A DNA stretch of 7,497 nucleotides from Sulfurimonas sp. UBA6792 (GTDB lineage Bacteria; Campylobacterota; Campylobacteria; Campylobacterales; Sulfurimonadaceae): NCBI GenBank assembly GCA_002452425.1, contig DKFQ01000075.1, positions 1 through 7,497 of the forward strand. Reading direction: 5' to 3'. Position 1 is the stretch's first letter; every line of letters starts with the position of its first letter. The position numbers and the translations under genes were made by a program. Positions 1 through 5,759 of the stretch are shown one piece after another. Below the pieces are notes generated by a model that saw only the letters and a list, made by a program, of their open reading frames with translations, searched no databases and was not told the DNA's origin.

Positions 1-722
1 AATTTGTCTCTCAAGCGGAGTATGATAAAGCAAAAAGCGACCTAGACAACATCAAAGCGCAGATGAACTCACAAAGAGCAAAAATCGCCTCTGCCGCTTC
101 AGAAGAACAGCGTATGCAAAAAAACATAGAAGCACTCCAAACGAAGCTTGAACGGCTTAAAGTTTATGCGCCTGTTGATGGTTACATCATCTCAAAAGAG
201 GCGGAAAAAGCCTCTTACGTTCTGCCATCAACCGTTATCTTTAAAATCGTTGACCCCACCACGCTTTGGGTGCGTGCCAACATAGATGAGAGAGTTGCGC
301 AGAGCGTAAAAGTAGGACAAAACGCATCCATCAAACTCCGCTCAAAACCAAATGAAAAGCTCAAAGGAACACTCCAGCGTGTAGTTGCCATGAGCAACGC
401 CGTGACTTTGGAGCGTGAAGTAAACATTGGTTTTGACGCTACTCCTGAGACTTTTTATATCAACGAACAAGCAGAGGTGGCTATCCAAATAGCCACACAC
501 AAAGACGTACTCAAAGTTCCTCTGAAACTCCTTGCAAAACATGATGGCAAAAAAGGTCTCTGGGTAGCAGATGGCGAAAAAGCGTACTTCAAAGAGGTGT
601 CAGTTTTGGCGCAAAGCGATGAAGAGGCGGCGATTGGCTCTGGCATAGAGATGGGTGCGGAGCTTTTAGTGCCAAAGATAAACAACAAACCTCTAAGTGA
701 CGGAATGAAGATTTTTCGATGA
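1..722 (+). CDS. ABC exporter periplasmic adaptor (HlyD/DevB/MacA-like membrane fusion protein), 5'-partial
   Basis: The reading frame is open from the window edge (first full codon at 3), so the N-terminus, membrane anchor and first half of the protein lie outside; 239 residues are visible. The visible part starts in a charged, Ala/Gln/Lys-rich coiled-coil arm (about residues 1-52). Next comes the second half of a lipoyl (biotinyl-like) domain with the typical VYAPVDGYI strand (about 54-62), then a beta-barrel segment around LWVRANIDERV and a membrane-proximal domain beginning near VLKVPLKLL. These are the parts of HlyD/MacA/DevB adaptors, which link an inner-membrane ABC transporter to a TolC-like outer-membrane channel. 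Its stop overlaps the permease start (ATGA, 719-722), so the two are translationally coupled. No TolC-like gene is visible. The family is certain; the substrate is unknown. Confidence 0.9.
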   Translation, partial: FVSQAEYDKAKSDLDNIKAQMNSQRAKIASAASEEQRMQKNIEALQTKLERLKVYAPVDGYIISKEAEKASYVLPSTVIFKIVDPTTLWVRANIDERVAQSVKVGQNASIKLRSKPNEKLKGTLQRVVAMSNAVTLEREVNIGFDATPETFYINEQAEVAIQIATHKDVLKVPLKLLAKHDGKKGLWVADGEKAYFKEVSVLAQSDEEAAIGSGIEMGAELLVPKINNKPLSDGMKIFR

Positions 723-1864
723 TTGATTTGGCAAAAAGAGACATAGAGCATACACTCGGCAAGTTTTTGGTCACCGCCATGGGCGTGGGGATGTTGCTTG
801 GAATAGTCCTTATCATGATAGGGGTTTACCGTGGCATGATGGTGGATGCGGAGATTTTGCTTGATGACATCAGTGCGGATTTGTGGATAGTACAAGAGGA
901 CACGCTTGGACCTTTTGCCGAATCTTCCCGTGTGTATGAAGACCTCAAAGATATCATTTACGTGATGGAGGGCATAGAGACAAGCGAGGCGATGACCTTT
1001 CAAAACATCCAGCTTCCACGAGCCGAAAAACCCGTTCGTGTTGTGGCGGTGGGGTATGACATAAGAGGTGTCATCAACCCTATCAACCCAAAAAGACTTA
1101 TAGCAGGACGAGACATAAAAAACGACCACTATGAAATCGTCGTCACGGACAAAACAGGCTTTAAACTAGATGAGAAGATCAAACTTGGGCGCAACTTCTA
1201 CACTGTTGTGGGCATCACGCACAGCACGGTCTCCAACGGCGGCGACCCGCTTGTTTACATAAGCCTAAAAGATGCACAGGATTTGCAGTTTTCCTACTCA
1301 AACAAAGAGATTCAAAACAATGAAGCCAGAGGGGTAAAAAACTCCGAAACTTTTATAGTAAATGTCATCGTCGCACGCATAAAAAGCGGTTATGATGTAG
1401 AGGATGTCGCAAAAGAGATACGCAAATGGCAGCACAAAAGTGTCTATACCGCCGAACAGCAAAAAACTATCCTTACAAAAAACCTTATAGAAAAGTCTGC
1501 AAAACAGATAGGGCTTTTTACCGCTATTTTGGTCGTGGTTTCCACTATCATCATTGCGCTCATCATCTACACGATGACGCTTGAAAAGATGAAAGAGATC
1601 TCCATCATGAAACTTATGGGGCTTCCAAACTCGCTTATCATCTCCATGATTGTCAAAGAGACACTCCTTCTTGGTGTTTTTGCCTTTATCTTTGGCAACA
1701 TCTTTGCGCATCTTGTCTATGACAGGTTTCCAAAACGCATCGTGCTTGAGATACCCGATGCGTGGGGGCTTTTTGGTGTTGTTGTCATCGCTTCCATCCT
1801 CGCCTCTTTCGTAGGTGTCAAAAAAGTTATCAGTGCCGACCCATCAGCGGCAATAGGAGGGTGA
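719..1864 (+). CDS. ABC transporter permease, FtsX/MacB/DevC type
   Basis: This is a 381-residue inner-membrane permease of the MacB/FtsX (type VII ABC) kind. A first membrane helix at about 16-38 is followed by a large periplasmic domain (about 40-260, MacB_PCD-like). Three more helices follow at about 263-285, 308-333 and 349-368. The cytoplasmic stretch KEISIMKLMGLP (about 292-303) between helices 2 and 3 is the FtsX coupling region that contacts the ATPase, and the DPSAAIGG tail is typical of the family. Four helices and about 380 residues match DevC better than MacB, which carries a fused ATPase; here the ATPase is the next gene. The start is set by the ATGA overlap with the adaptor stop. 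Such transporters act as mechanotransmitters on periplasmic or outer-leaflet substrates such as lipids, peptides or haem. The substrate cannot be read from the sequence. Confidence 0.9.
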   Translation: MIDLAKRDIEHTLGKFLVTAMGVGMLLGIVLIMIGVYRGMMVDAEILLDDISADLWIVQEDTLGPFAESSRVYEDLKDIIYVMEGIETSEAMTFQNIQLPRAEKPVRVVAVGYDIRGVINPINPKRLIAGRDIKNDHYEIVVTDKTGFKLDEKIKLGRNFYTVVGITHSTVSNGGDPLVYISLKDAQDLQFSYSNKEIQNNEARGVKNSETFIVNVIVARIKSGYDVEDVAKEIRKWQHKSVYTAEQQKTILTKNLIEKSAKQIGLFTAILVVVSTIIIALIIYTMTLEKMKEISIMKLMGLPNSLIISMIVKETLLLGVFAFIFGNIFAHLVYDRFPKRIVLEIPDAWGLFGVVVIASILASFVGVKKVISADPSAAIGG

Positions 1865-1865
1865 G

Positions 1866-2576
1866 ATGCAAGAGACAGCCATAAAAGTACAAAATTTAGT
1901 AAAAAATTTCGGCAAAGGCGACAACCTTGTCAAAGTCATAGAAAATGCCTCTTTTGAAGTCAAAAAAGGGGAACTCGTAGCCCTCATAGCTCCAAGCGGT
2001 GCGGGAAAAACTACACTTCTCATGATGATAGGATGCGTACAAGAGCCTACAAGCGGAGAGATTTGGTTAGGCGAAGAAAAAGTTTATGACAACAGATGGA
2101 GTGCCAAAGACACACGCAAGATCCGCCGAGAGAAGATAGGCTTTATCTTTCAAGCCCACTACCTCATCCCGTTTTTAAACATCATAGAAAACATCACGCT
2201 CCTGCCCCAGACCAACAAAGTAAGCGAAAAAGCGGCAAAACAAAAAGCGATGGAACTCTTAGAGTACCTCGACATCGCCGACAAAGCCCACGCCATGCCA
2301 TCACAACTCTCAGGCGGACAAAACCAAAGAGTAGCCATCGCTAGAGCCCTAGCCAACAACCCCCAAATCATCCTAGCCGACGAACCCACCGCCGCACTTG
2401 ATGCACAGCGCTCCATCAGTGTCATCAAGATGCTTAAAAAAATAGCCGAGGAGCAAAACGTAGCCATCATTACCGTAACCCACGACGACCGCATCCTCCC
2501 CTACTTTGACAAAATCATGAAGATAGAAAACAGAGGGATTGTGTTTCACGAGTTAGAGGGGGAGAGGGTTATATAA
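1866..2576 (+). CDS. ABC transporter ATP-binding protein (LolD/DevA/MacB-ATPase type)
   Basis: This 236-residue nucleotide-binding subunit has all ABC motifs in order: Walker A APSGAGKTT (42-50), Q-loop Gln96 in FIFQAHYLIP, signature LSGGQ (148-152), Walker B IILADE (168-173) with catalytic Glu173, D-loop around AALD (176-179) and H-loop His206 in VTHDD. The first Walker A glycine is Ala, a change known in some LolD-like proteins and not expected to abolish activity. The start codon follows the permease stop by 1 bp and has a perfect AGGAGG Shine-Dalgarno (1855-1860) inside the permease's last codons. It should energise the permease at 719-1864. It is the last gene of the operon; the next gene on this strand begins about 825 bp downstream. 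Confidence 0.95.
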   Translation: MQETAIKVQNLVKNFGKGDNLVKVIENASFEVKKGELVALIAPSGAGKTTLLMMIGCVQEPTSGEIWLGEEKVYDNRWSAKDTRKIRREKIGFIFQAHYLIPFLNIIENITLLPQTNKVSEKAAKQKAMELLEYLDIADKAHAMPSQLSGGQNQRVAIARALANNPQIILADEPTAALDAQRSISVIKMLKKIAEEQNVAIITVTHDDRILPYFDKIMKIENRGIVFHELEGERVI

Positions 2577-2599
2577 CAACTTTAAAATAAAATCTGACC

Positions 2600-2620
2600 T
2601 TACGCACTAAAAGTGCGTAA
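2600..2620. repeat. Perfect hairpin, 9-bp stem
   Basis: TTACGCACT (2600-2608) and AGTGCGTAA (2612-2620) pair perfectly around an AAA loop. The left arm also belongs to the left end of the putative mobile element. It can pair instead with the second copy of GTGCGTAA at 2711-2718. It lies 23 bp beyond the ABC ATPase stop codon and could help end that transcript, though no proper T-run follows. Confidence 0.7.
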
Positions 2621-2633
2621 AACTTCTTTCTCT

Positions 2634-2647
2634 CCCGCATCTGCGGG
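2634..2647. repeat. Short GC-rich hairpin
   Basis: CCCGCA (2634-2639) and TGCGGG (2642-2647) form a stem of 5-6 bp with a minimal loop. It is the second in the series of hairpins inside the putative mobile element. Confidence 0.5.
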
Positions 2648-2664
2648 TAGCTTTAGGGAGCTGT

Positions 2665-2682
2665 AGGGACACTTGTGTCCCT
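2665..2682. repeat. Perfect hairpin, 8-bp stem
   Basis: AGGGACAC (2665-2672) and GTGTCCCT (2675-2682) are perfect complements around TT; in practice the loop would open to four or more bases. It is the third hairpin of the series in 2594-2724. Confidence 0.65.
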
Positions 2683-2684
2683 GC

Positions 2685-2713
2685 CACAAACAGGGGCTTT
2701 GCTCCTGTTTGTG
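2685..2713. repeat. Long hairpin, 13-bp stem with one G-T pair
   Basis: CACAAACAGGGGC (2685-2697) pairs with GCTCCTGTTTGTG (2701-2713) around TTT, with one G-T wobble. It is the strongest local structure between the ABC operon and the toxin gene. Its right arm runs into the right terminal inverted repeat of the putative element. Confidence 0.7.
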
Positions 2714-2733
2714 CGTAACATCAGATAAAATAA

Positions 2734-3033
2734 CTAATCGGAGGAGTTTTTTACTCTGCTCTCTAAGTTATCATAAACTTGGTTGTTTTCTCTTTTGCCG
2801 ACACTTAGAACCAAAACGACAATCTCTTCATCTTTTACTTCATAAGCTAGTCTGTAGCCCGAACTCTTAAGCTTGATTTTGTAGATATTTTCATAACCGC
2901 TTAGTTTATCTTTGGGTACTTTTGGATTTACAAGCCTCTCCCCAAGCTTCTTTTTAAACTGTGTTTGAAGAGCGGGGGTTAGTTTTTTGAACTCTTTATC
3001 AGACTCTTTTATAAATTTTAATCTATAAGTCAT
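2734..3033 (-). CDS. relE: RelE-family mRNA interferase toxin
   Basis: This 99-residue toxin cleaves mRNA in the ribosomal A-site in known RelE proteins. From memory of E. coli RelE (95 residues), it aligns almost without gaps. All key residues fall at the same positions: Lys52 and Lys54 (YKIKL), Arg61 (SSGYRL), Arg81 (SVGKRE) and Tyr87. All catalytic residues are therefore present, and the toxin is predicted to be active. The frame is open further upstream to a TTG at 3042. The ATG at 3033 is preferred because it gives MTYRLKF, as in RelE, and because AGAGG lies about 9 bp upstream of it; the TTG has no room for a ribosome-binding site. The start overlaps the last 11 bp of the antitoxin gene, so translation is coupled. 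The stop lies 9 bp from the right end of the putative mobile element. Confidence 0.93.
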   Translation of the reverse strand: MTYRLKFIKESDKEFKKLTPALQTQFKKKLGERLVNPKVPKDKLSGYENIYKIKLKSSGYRLAYEVKDEEIVVLVLSVGKRENNQVYDNLESRVKNSSD

Positions 3034-3277
3034 TGATATCAACCTCTATAAGGTCTTCTTCTTTATAGTTAAGTCTCTCCTCCACCTCTTTAGCCAGATA
3101 GTAGTCATCCACGATGTCCATAAGTCTCTCATAAAGAACGCTCGGCACTAGATAGGCACTCGGCACATTGTGGTTAAGTATGGCTATAGCTTCATCTCCT
3201 GCCTGTTGTAAAAGCTGCGTTGGAGACTTTTTTAACTCCGTTATACTTGCCGTATAGTTAGCTAAGATAGGTTGCAT
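3023..3277 (-). CDS. Type II antitoxin, Phd/YefM (StbD-like) family
   Basis: This is an 84-residue antitoxin. The N-terminal part has the Phd/YefM fold signature: SITELKKSP (about 11-19), a short linker with GDEAIAILNHN (about 27-37) and VPSAYLVPSVLYERLMD (about 38-54). This domain dimerises and binds operator DNA. The acidic C-terminus (about 58-84, many Glu/Asp) is the toxin-neutralising tail that wraps the RelE partner. ATG at 3277 has AAGGAG 6 bp upstream (3284-3289), a strong Shine-Dalgarno. The antitoxin gene comes first, as usual, and overlaps the toxin by 11 bp. RelE is classically paired with ribbon-helix-helix RelB; pairing with a Phd/StbD-type antitoxin is the arrangement known from StbDE/YefM-YoeB-like loci. 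The complex probably represses its own promoter through the palindrome at 3296-3321. Confidence 0.9.
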   Translation of the reverse strand: MQPILANYTASITELKKSPTQLLQQAGDEAIAILNHNVPSAYLVPSVLYERLMDIVDDYYLAKEVEERLNYKEEDLIEVDINDL

Positions 3278-3295
3278 AATAAACTCCTTTTTTTA

Positions 3296-3321
3296 TATGA
3301 AATATTATACACTATTTCGTA
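3296..3321. promoter_or_regulatory. Candidate toxin-antitoxin operator (inverted repeat)
   Basis: TATGAAATA (3296-3304) and TATTTCGTA (3313-3321) are inverted repeats matching at 8 of 9 positions, separated by 8 bp. They flank the -10 box of the antitoxin promoter, so a bound antitoxin or toxin-antitoxin complex would block RNA polymerase. This is the expected design for autoregulated type II modules; the binding itself is inferred. Confidence 0.5.
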
Positions 3322-3332
3322 CTTATTTTGAA
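3304..3332 (-). promoter_or_regulatory. Promoter of the toxin-antitoxin operon
   Basis: On the - strand a perfect TATAAT (-10) lies at 3309-3304. Seventeen bp upstream is TTCAAA (3332-3327), a 4-of-6 match to the -35 consensus. Transcription would start near 3297, about 20 bp before the antitoxin ATG. The -10 sequence is seen directly; the start site is inferred. Confidence 0.65.
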
Positions 3333-3401
3333 AGCATCAGCATCCACGATTATTTCACGACCTTACCTCATAATGTCTCAAATCAAAACAAAGGATGCAA
3401 G

Positions 3402-3638
3402 ATGAAAAAGGTTTTACTCGCATTAGTGTTACTTGGCACTTTGAGTATGGCGGAGGAGAGTTTTGCGGCTCATGAGGCGAAAATGCAGCAGATGCAAGAG
3501 CGTACGCAAAAGCAAGACGGCACAGGAGAGCAAAAAAGAAACAAAAATCAAAATGGCTCAGGAAAATCAGGCTCAGGTCCAAAAGATGGTACGGGTAACC
3601 AGTACAAAGGCGCAAACGGCGGCGGAGGGAGAAAATAA
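3402..3638 (+). CDS. Small exported Gly/Gln/Lys-rich protein of unknown function (possibly the 5' half of a split gene)
   Basis: This 78-residue protein starts at the ATG at 3402, chosen for AAGGA 6 bp upstream and because it gives a clean signal peptide: MKK, hydrophobic residues 4-14, and cleavage probably after LSMA (17) or ESFA (22). An upstream in-frame start at 3297 would bury this signal. The mature part is low-complexity: MQQMQ near 28-32, then repeated DGTG, NGSG, GSG and DGTG units and a final GGGG-RK. It contains no cysteine and no recognisable domain. The stop is 1 bp before the next ATG (3640), and that second frame is open back to 3445, overlapping this gene. The next product shares the MQQMQ and DGSGGG flavour, so a frameshift near 3624-3630 may have split one longer secreted protein. 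Function unknown; the periplasmic location is inferred. Confidence 0.65.
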   Translation: MKKVLLALVLLGTLSMAEESFAAHEAKMQQMQERTQKQDGTGEQKRNKNQNGSGKSGSGPKDGTGNQYKGANGGGGRK

Positions 3639-3639
3639 G

Positions 3640-3939
3640 ATGGAAATTCAGTCAAATGGCATGATGCAACAGATGCAGATGAGAAAAATGGACGGTTCAG
3701 GTGGCGGACAAGGCGACATGAGAGATATCATGCAAAATCTTCCCGAGGAAGAGAGAAGCGCTATCAAAGAACAGCTTAGTGCTATGACGCAAGAAGAGAG
3801 AGCAGCGGCTGTTGAGGAGATGAAAAGCGTGGATGCAACTACACTTAGTTCACAAGACTACACGCAAGCACTTCTGGACATTTTAAACAAAACAAACAAG
3901 CAAACAGCTCCAAGCGAGGGCTTCTCCGTATATGCGTAA
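3640..3939 (+). CDS. Small Met/Gln-rich protein of unknown function (possibly the 3' half of a split secreted protein)
   Basis: From the ATG at 3640 this gives 99 residues. It opens with MMQQMQMRKM (about 7-16) and DGSGGGQGD, followed by a soluble, helical, acidic segment (DIMQNLPEEERSAIKEQLSA and on to about 83), with TQALLDILN near 76-84. There is no signal peptide and no cysteine. The Met-rich stretch resembles soft-metal (copper) binding motifs, which is only suggestive. GGAGG at 3624-3628 is an 11-bp-spaced, rather distant ribosome-binding site. A start at 3463 is unlikely because that part of the frame overlaps the preceding gene and encodes basic, unnatural-looking sequence. Reading frame +1 relative to the previous gene, a 1-bp gap and similar composition leave two options: a coupled tandem gene, or a frameshifted continuation. 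The response regulator begins 22 bp downstream. Confidence 0.65.
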   Translation: MEIQSNGMMQQMQMRKMDGSGGGQGDMRDIMQNLPEEERSAIKEQLSAMTQEERAAAVEEMKSVDATTLSSQDYTQALLDILNKTNKQTAPSEGFSVYA

Positions 3940-3946
3940 AAAATTT

Positions 3947-3979
3947 TAGGTATAATCTTTTATGAAAATTTTATACCTA
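3947..3979 (+). promoter_or_regulatory. Candidate promoter with -10 box and start codon inside an inverted repeat
   Basis: TATAAT at 3951-3956 lies 5 bp before the response regulator ATG (3962), so a transcript from it would start at or within a base or two of the start codon, giving a leaderless message. No convincing -35 is visible, which is common in Campylobacterota sigma-70 promoters. TAGGTATA (3947-3954) and TATACCTA (3972-3979) are perfect 8-bp inverted repeats centred on the start region and could be an operator or an mRNA hairpin covering the start. The alternative reading is that TAGG (3947-3950) is a weak Shine-Dalgarno and the gene is expressed from upstream. Confidence 0.35.
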
Positions 3980-4624
3980 GAAGATGATATTGCCCTCTCT
4001 GAAACCGTTGCGGAGTTTTTGTGCGATGAGGGGTTTGATGTGGTGAGCGTTTATGATGGAGAAGAGGCTTTGGAAGCGATTTTTAGGGGCAATTTTGACA
4101 TGCTTTTGCTTGATGTCAACGTCCCTCACATCAACGGATTTAAGCTTCTTAGCGAGTTGCGCGAGGCAAACATAACGACACCTGCCATCTTTACCACCTC
4201 CCTCAATAGCATAGACGACCTCTCAAAGGGGTATGACGCCGGTGCGGATGACTACATCAAAAAGCCATTTGTTCTAAAAGAGCTGCTCTTTCGCATCAAG
4301 GCTCTTTTGAAGCGGGAGTTTAAAACACAAAACGAAGTGACGCAAATCACACAAGAGATTTGCTTCAACACGCTTACGCATGAGCTGATTTTGCATGACC
4401 AAAAAGTTCTGCTCCACCCAAAAGAAGTTTTGCTTTTAAAACTGCTTCTCAAACATAAAAACGAGTGTGTCTCTTTTGAAGAGATTTACCAAAATGTCTG
4501 GTCTTTTGAGGCATCACACAGCGACATGAGCCTTAGAACCTACATAAAAAACCTGCGCAAGCATCTCGGAAAAGAGAGAATTTTGAGCATCAAAAAGGTG
4601 GGGTACAAATTTGTACAAGAGTGA
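3962..4624 (+). CDS. Two-component response regulator, OmpR/PhoB family
   Basis: This is a 220-residue DNA-binding regulator. The receiver domain (about 1-118) has the acidic pair Asp8/Asp9, phospho-acceptor Asp51 (LLLDVNVP), switch Thr79 (FTTS) and Lys101 (IKKPF), all in place. A winged helix-turn-helix domain (about 125-220) follows, with the recognition-helix segment SLRTYIKNLRKHLG and the wing ending IKKVGYKF. It is therefore a complete, phosphorylatable transcription factor, and its partner is the overlapping kinase downstream. The ATG at 3962 is chosen because MKILYLEDD is the standard receiver start, even though no good ribosome-binding site precedes it. Likely targets are its own operon, including the two small genes upstream, and perhaps the cytochrome. 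No characterised orthologue can be named from the sequence. Confidence 0.95.
   Translation: MKILYLEDDIALSETVAEFLCDEGFDVVSVYDGEEALEAIFRGNFDMLLLDVNVPHINGFKLLSELREANITTPAIFTTSLNSIDDLSKGYDAGADDYIKKPFVLKELLFRIKALLKREFKTQNEVTQITQEICFNTLTHELILHDQKVLLHPKEVLLLKLLLKHKNECVSFEEIYQNVWSFEASHSDMSLRTYIKNLRKHLGKERILSIKKVGYKFVQE
4595..4613 (+). promoter_or_regulatory. Ribosome-binding site and TTG start of the histidine kinase
   Basis: AAGGTGGG (4595-4602) precedes a TTG at 4611 by 8 bp. No in-frame ATG lies between here and the first membrane helix, and the next in-frame alternative (GTG, 4641) would cut into that helix. The start also lies within a perfect 14-bp palindrome, GTACAAATTTGTAC (4603-4616), probably a coincidence of coding sequence. 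Confidence 0.6.
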
Positions 4625-5759
4625 AAAACAGACTATTTTTTATGTGCTGGGACTCTACCTCAGCTCCACTCTTCTGCTCATTTTTACGCTTTTTGGCAGT
4701 TACTACTTTTACAAGCTTGATGAGAGAACCCACAGTGAGAAGAAGATTTTAAAAGAGTTGAGCTTGGAGCTTGAAGAGAGACTTCTTGAGGTTCATGAAA
4801 ACAGCGATACAAAGTACGAATACCCACGATTTGAGCAGTTTAAGAGTGCCATTTACGACATAGACAAAAACCTCATCTTCTCCACACTCCAAAAACCACC
4901 AAAAAATCTGGAGCAAGAACTCTTCTTTGAAGATGGCAATATTTACTACATCGCTTCGCTCAAACCCTACTATCTCGGTGCCGCTTACGCCGTGATAGAG
5001 AAAAAACAAGAGCCGCTCAACATCATGGGCGACCTCGTCATGGCGGCACTTCTTGTTGTTCTCATCGCTCTTGTAACCTCCTTTTTTCTTGTCAAACTTG
5101 TTTTGCGACCTCTGCGCAACACCCTGCATCTGCTTGATAACTTCATCAAAGAGACCACACATGAACTCAACACACCCATCACAACCATCCTCACCAACAT
5201 TGAGACGTTAGAGGGTGCGGAGTGTAACGAGAAGTCCATGAAAAAGCTCCAGCGCATCAAAACAGCATCCATGACCATCTCCAACCTCTATCAGGATTTG
5301 GTCTATCTGCTTCTCAACCATCAAGTCGCCTCGCAAAACCAAACGCTCAACCTCTCCGAGATTGTAAGCCAAAGAGTGCATTACTTCTCAGATATGGCAA
5401 ATGCTAAAAAACTAACCCTTGATACAACACTCCAAGATGATGTCCATTTTTTTGCCGATAGACAAAAGATGGAGCGTCTCATCGACAACATCCTCTCAAA
5501 CGCCATCAAATACACCAACAGAGCCACCACCATAACCATCACGCTCACGCCCTCCTCTTTGAGCGTACAAGATGAGGGAGGCGGCATGAGCCAAGAAGAG
5601 ATAAGCAGGATTTTTGAAAGGTACAGCAGATTTGACAAGACACAGGGCGGTTTTGGCATCGGGTATAGCATCATCAAGTCCATCGTTGATGAGTACGGCA
5701 TACGCATCGTCATAGATTCTGAGCCAAACAAAGGAACAAAGGTAACACTCACATGGTAA
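4611..5759 (+). CDS. Sensor histidine kinase, two transmembrane helices, periplasmic sensor domain
   Basis: This 382-residue membrane kinase starts at TTG and overlaps the response regulator by 14 bp. The first membrane helix is at about 9-33 and the second at about 140-163. The roughly 105 residues between them form a periplasmic sensor with no recognisable fold or Cys/His cluster. Only about 20 residues separate helix 2 from the H-box (THELNTPI, phospho-acceptor His184), so a full HAMP linker is missing. The catalytic domain has the N-box (Asn293 and Asn297, IDNILSNAIKYT), G1 (DEGGG, 321-325), F-box (IFERYSRF) and G2 (GGFGIG, 346-351). It should autophosphorylate and pass phosphate to the regulator at 3962-4624. 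Its stop overlaps the cytochrome start by 7 bp. The ligand is unknown; redox state or metal are possibilities from context only. Confidence 0.95.
   Translation: MYKSEKQTIFYVLGLYLSSTLLLIFTLFGSYYFYKLDERTHSEKKILKELSLELEERLLEVHENSDTKYEYPRFEQFKSAIYDIDKNLIFSTLQKPPKNLEQELFFEDGNIYYIASLKPYYLGAAYAVIEKKQEPLNIMGDLVMAALLVVLIALVTSFFLVKLVLRPLRNTLHLLDNFIKETTHELNTPITTILTNIETLEGAECNEKSMKKLQRIKTASMTISNLYQDLVYLLLNHQVASQNQTLNLSEIVSQRVHYFSDMANAKKLTLDTTLQDDVHFFADRQKMERLIDNILSNAIKYTNRATTITITLTPSSLSVQDEGGGMSQEEISRIFERYSRFDKTQGGFGIGYSIIKSIVDEYGIRIVIDSEPNKGTKVTLTW

Larger units (their letters stand above)
2594..2724. mobile_element. Putative MITE-like element with terminal inverted repeats, 131 bp
   Basis: The ends are imperfect inverted repeats: CTGACCTTACGCAC at 2594-2607 and GTGCGTAACATCAG at 2711-2724 match at 12 of 14 positions. 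They are flanked directly by the 7-bp direct repeat ATAAAAT (2587-2593 and 2725-2731), which could be a target-site duplication, although an A/T-only word could recur by chance. Inside are four successive hairpins and no plausible gene. The element would sit 17 bp after the ABC ATPase stop and 9 bp before the convergent toxin stop, a neutral insertion site. The inverted ends and hairpins are seen directly; mobility and transposase family are inferred. It may instead, or also, act as a bidirectional transcription terminator. Confidence 0.45.

Noticed and set aside
455..1129. Long - strand open frame opposite the adaptor and permease
   Set aside because: It is antisense to two strongly supported genes, and its product is Cys/His/Ser-rich without any domain or ribosome-binding site.
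2594..2724. tRNA or other cloverleaf RNA gene
   Set aside because: There are several hairpins, but no T-loop GTTCRA motif, no CCA end and no anticodon arm of the right size.
3034..3042. TTG start for the toxin, three residues longer
   Set aside because: The Shine-Dalgarno-like AGAGG directly abuts the TTG; the ATG at 3033 has correct spacing and matches the RelE N-terminus.
3328..3374. Plus-strand promoter for the 3402 operon (TTGAAA at 3328-3333 or CATAAT at 3369-3374)
   Set aside because: Neither box has a convincing partner at 16-18 bp, so a promoter is likely somewhere in this gap but cannot be placed.
3297..3401. Upstream extension of the small secreted gene to an ATG at 3297
   Set aside because: It overlaps the toxin-antitoxin promoter and operator, has no ribosome-binding site, and would bury the signal peptide that begins cleanly at 3402.
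4603..4616. 14-bp perfect palindrome as a regulatory site at the kinase start
   Set aside because: It lies wholly within coding sequence for conserved wing residues of the regulator (GYKFV), so chance is the simplest explanation.
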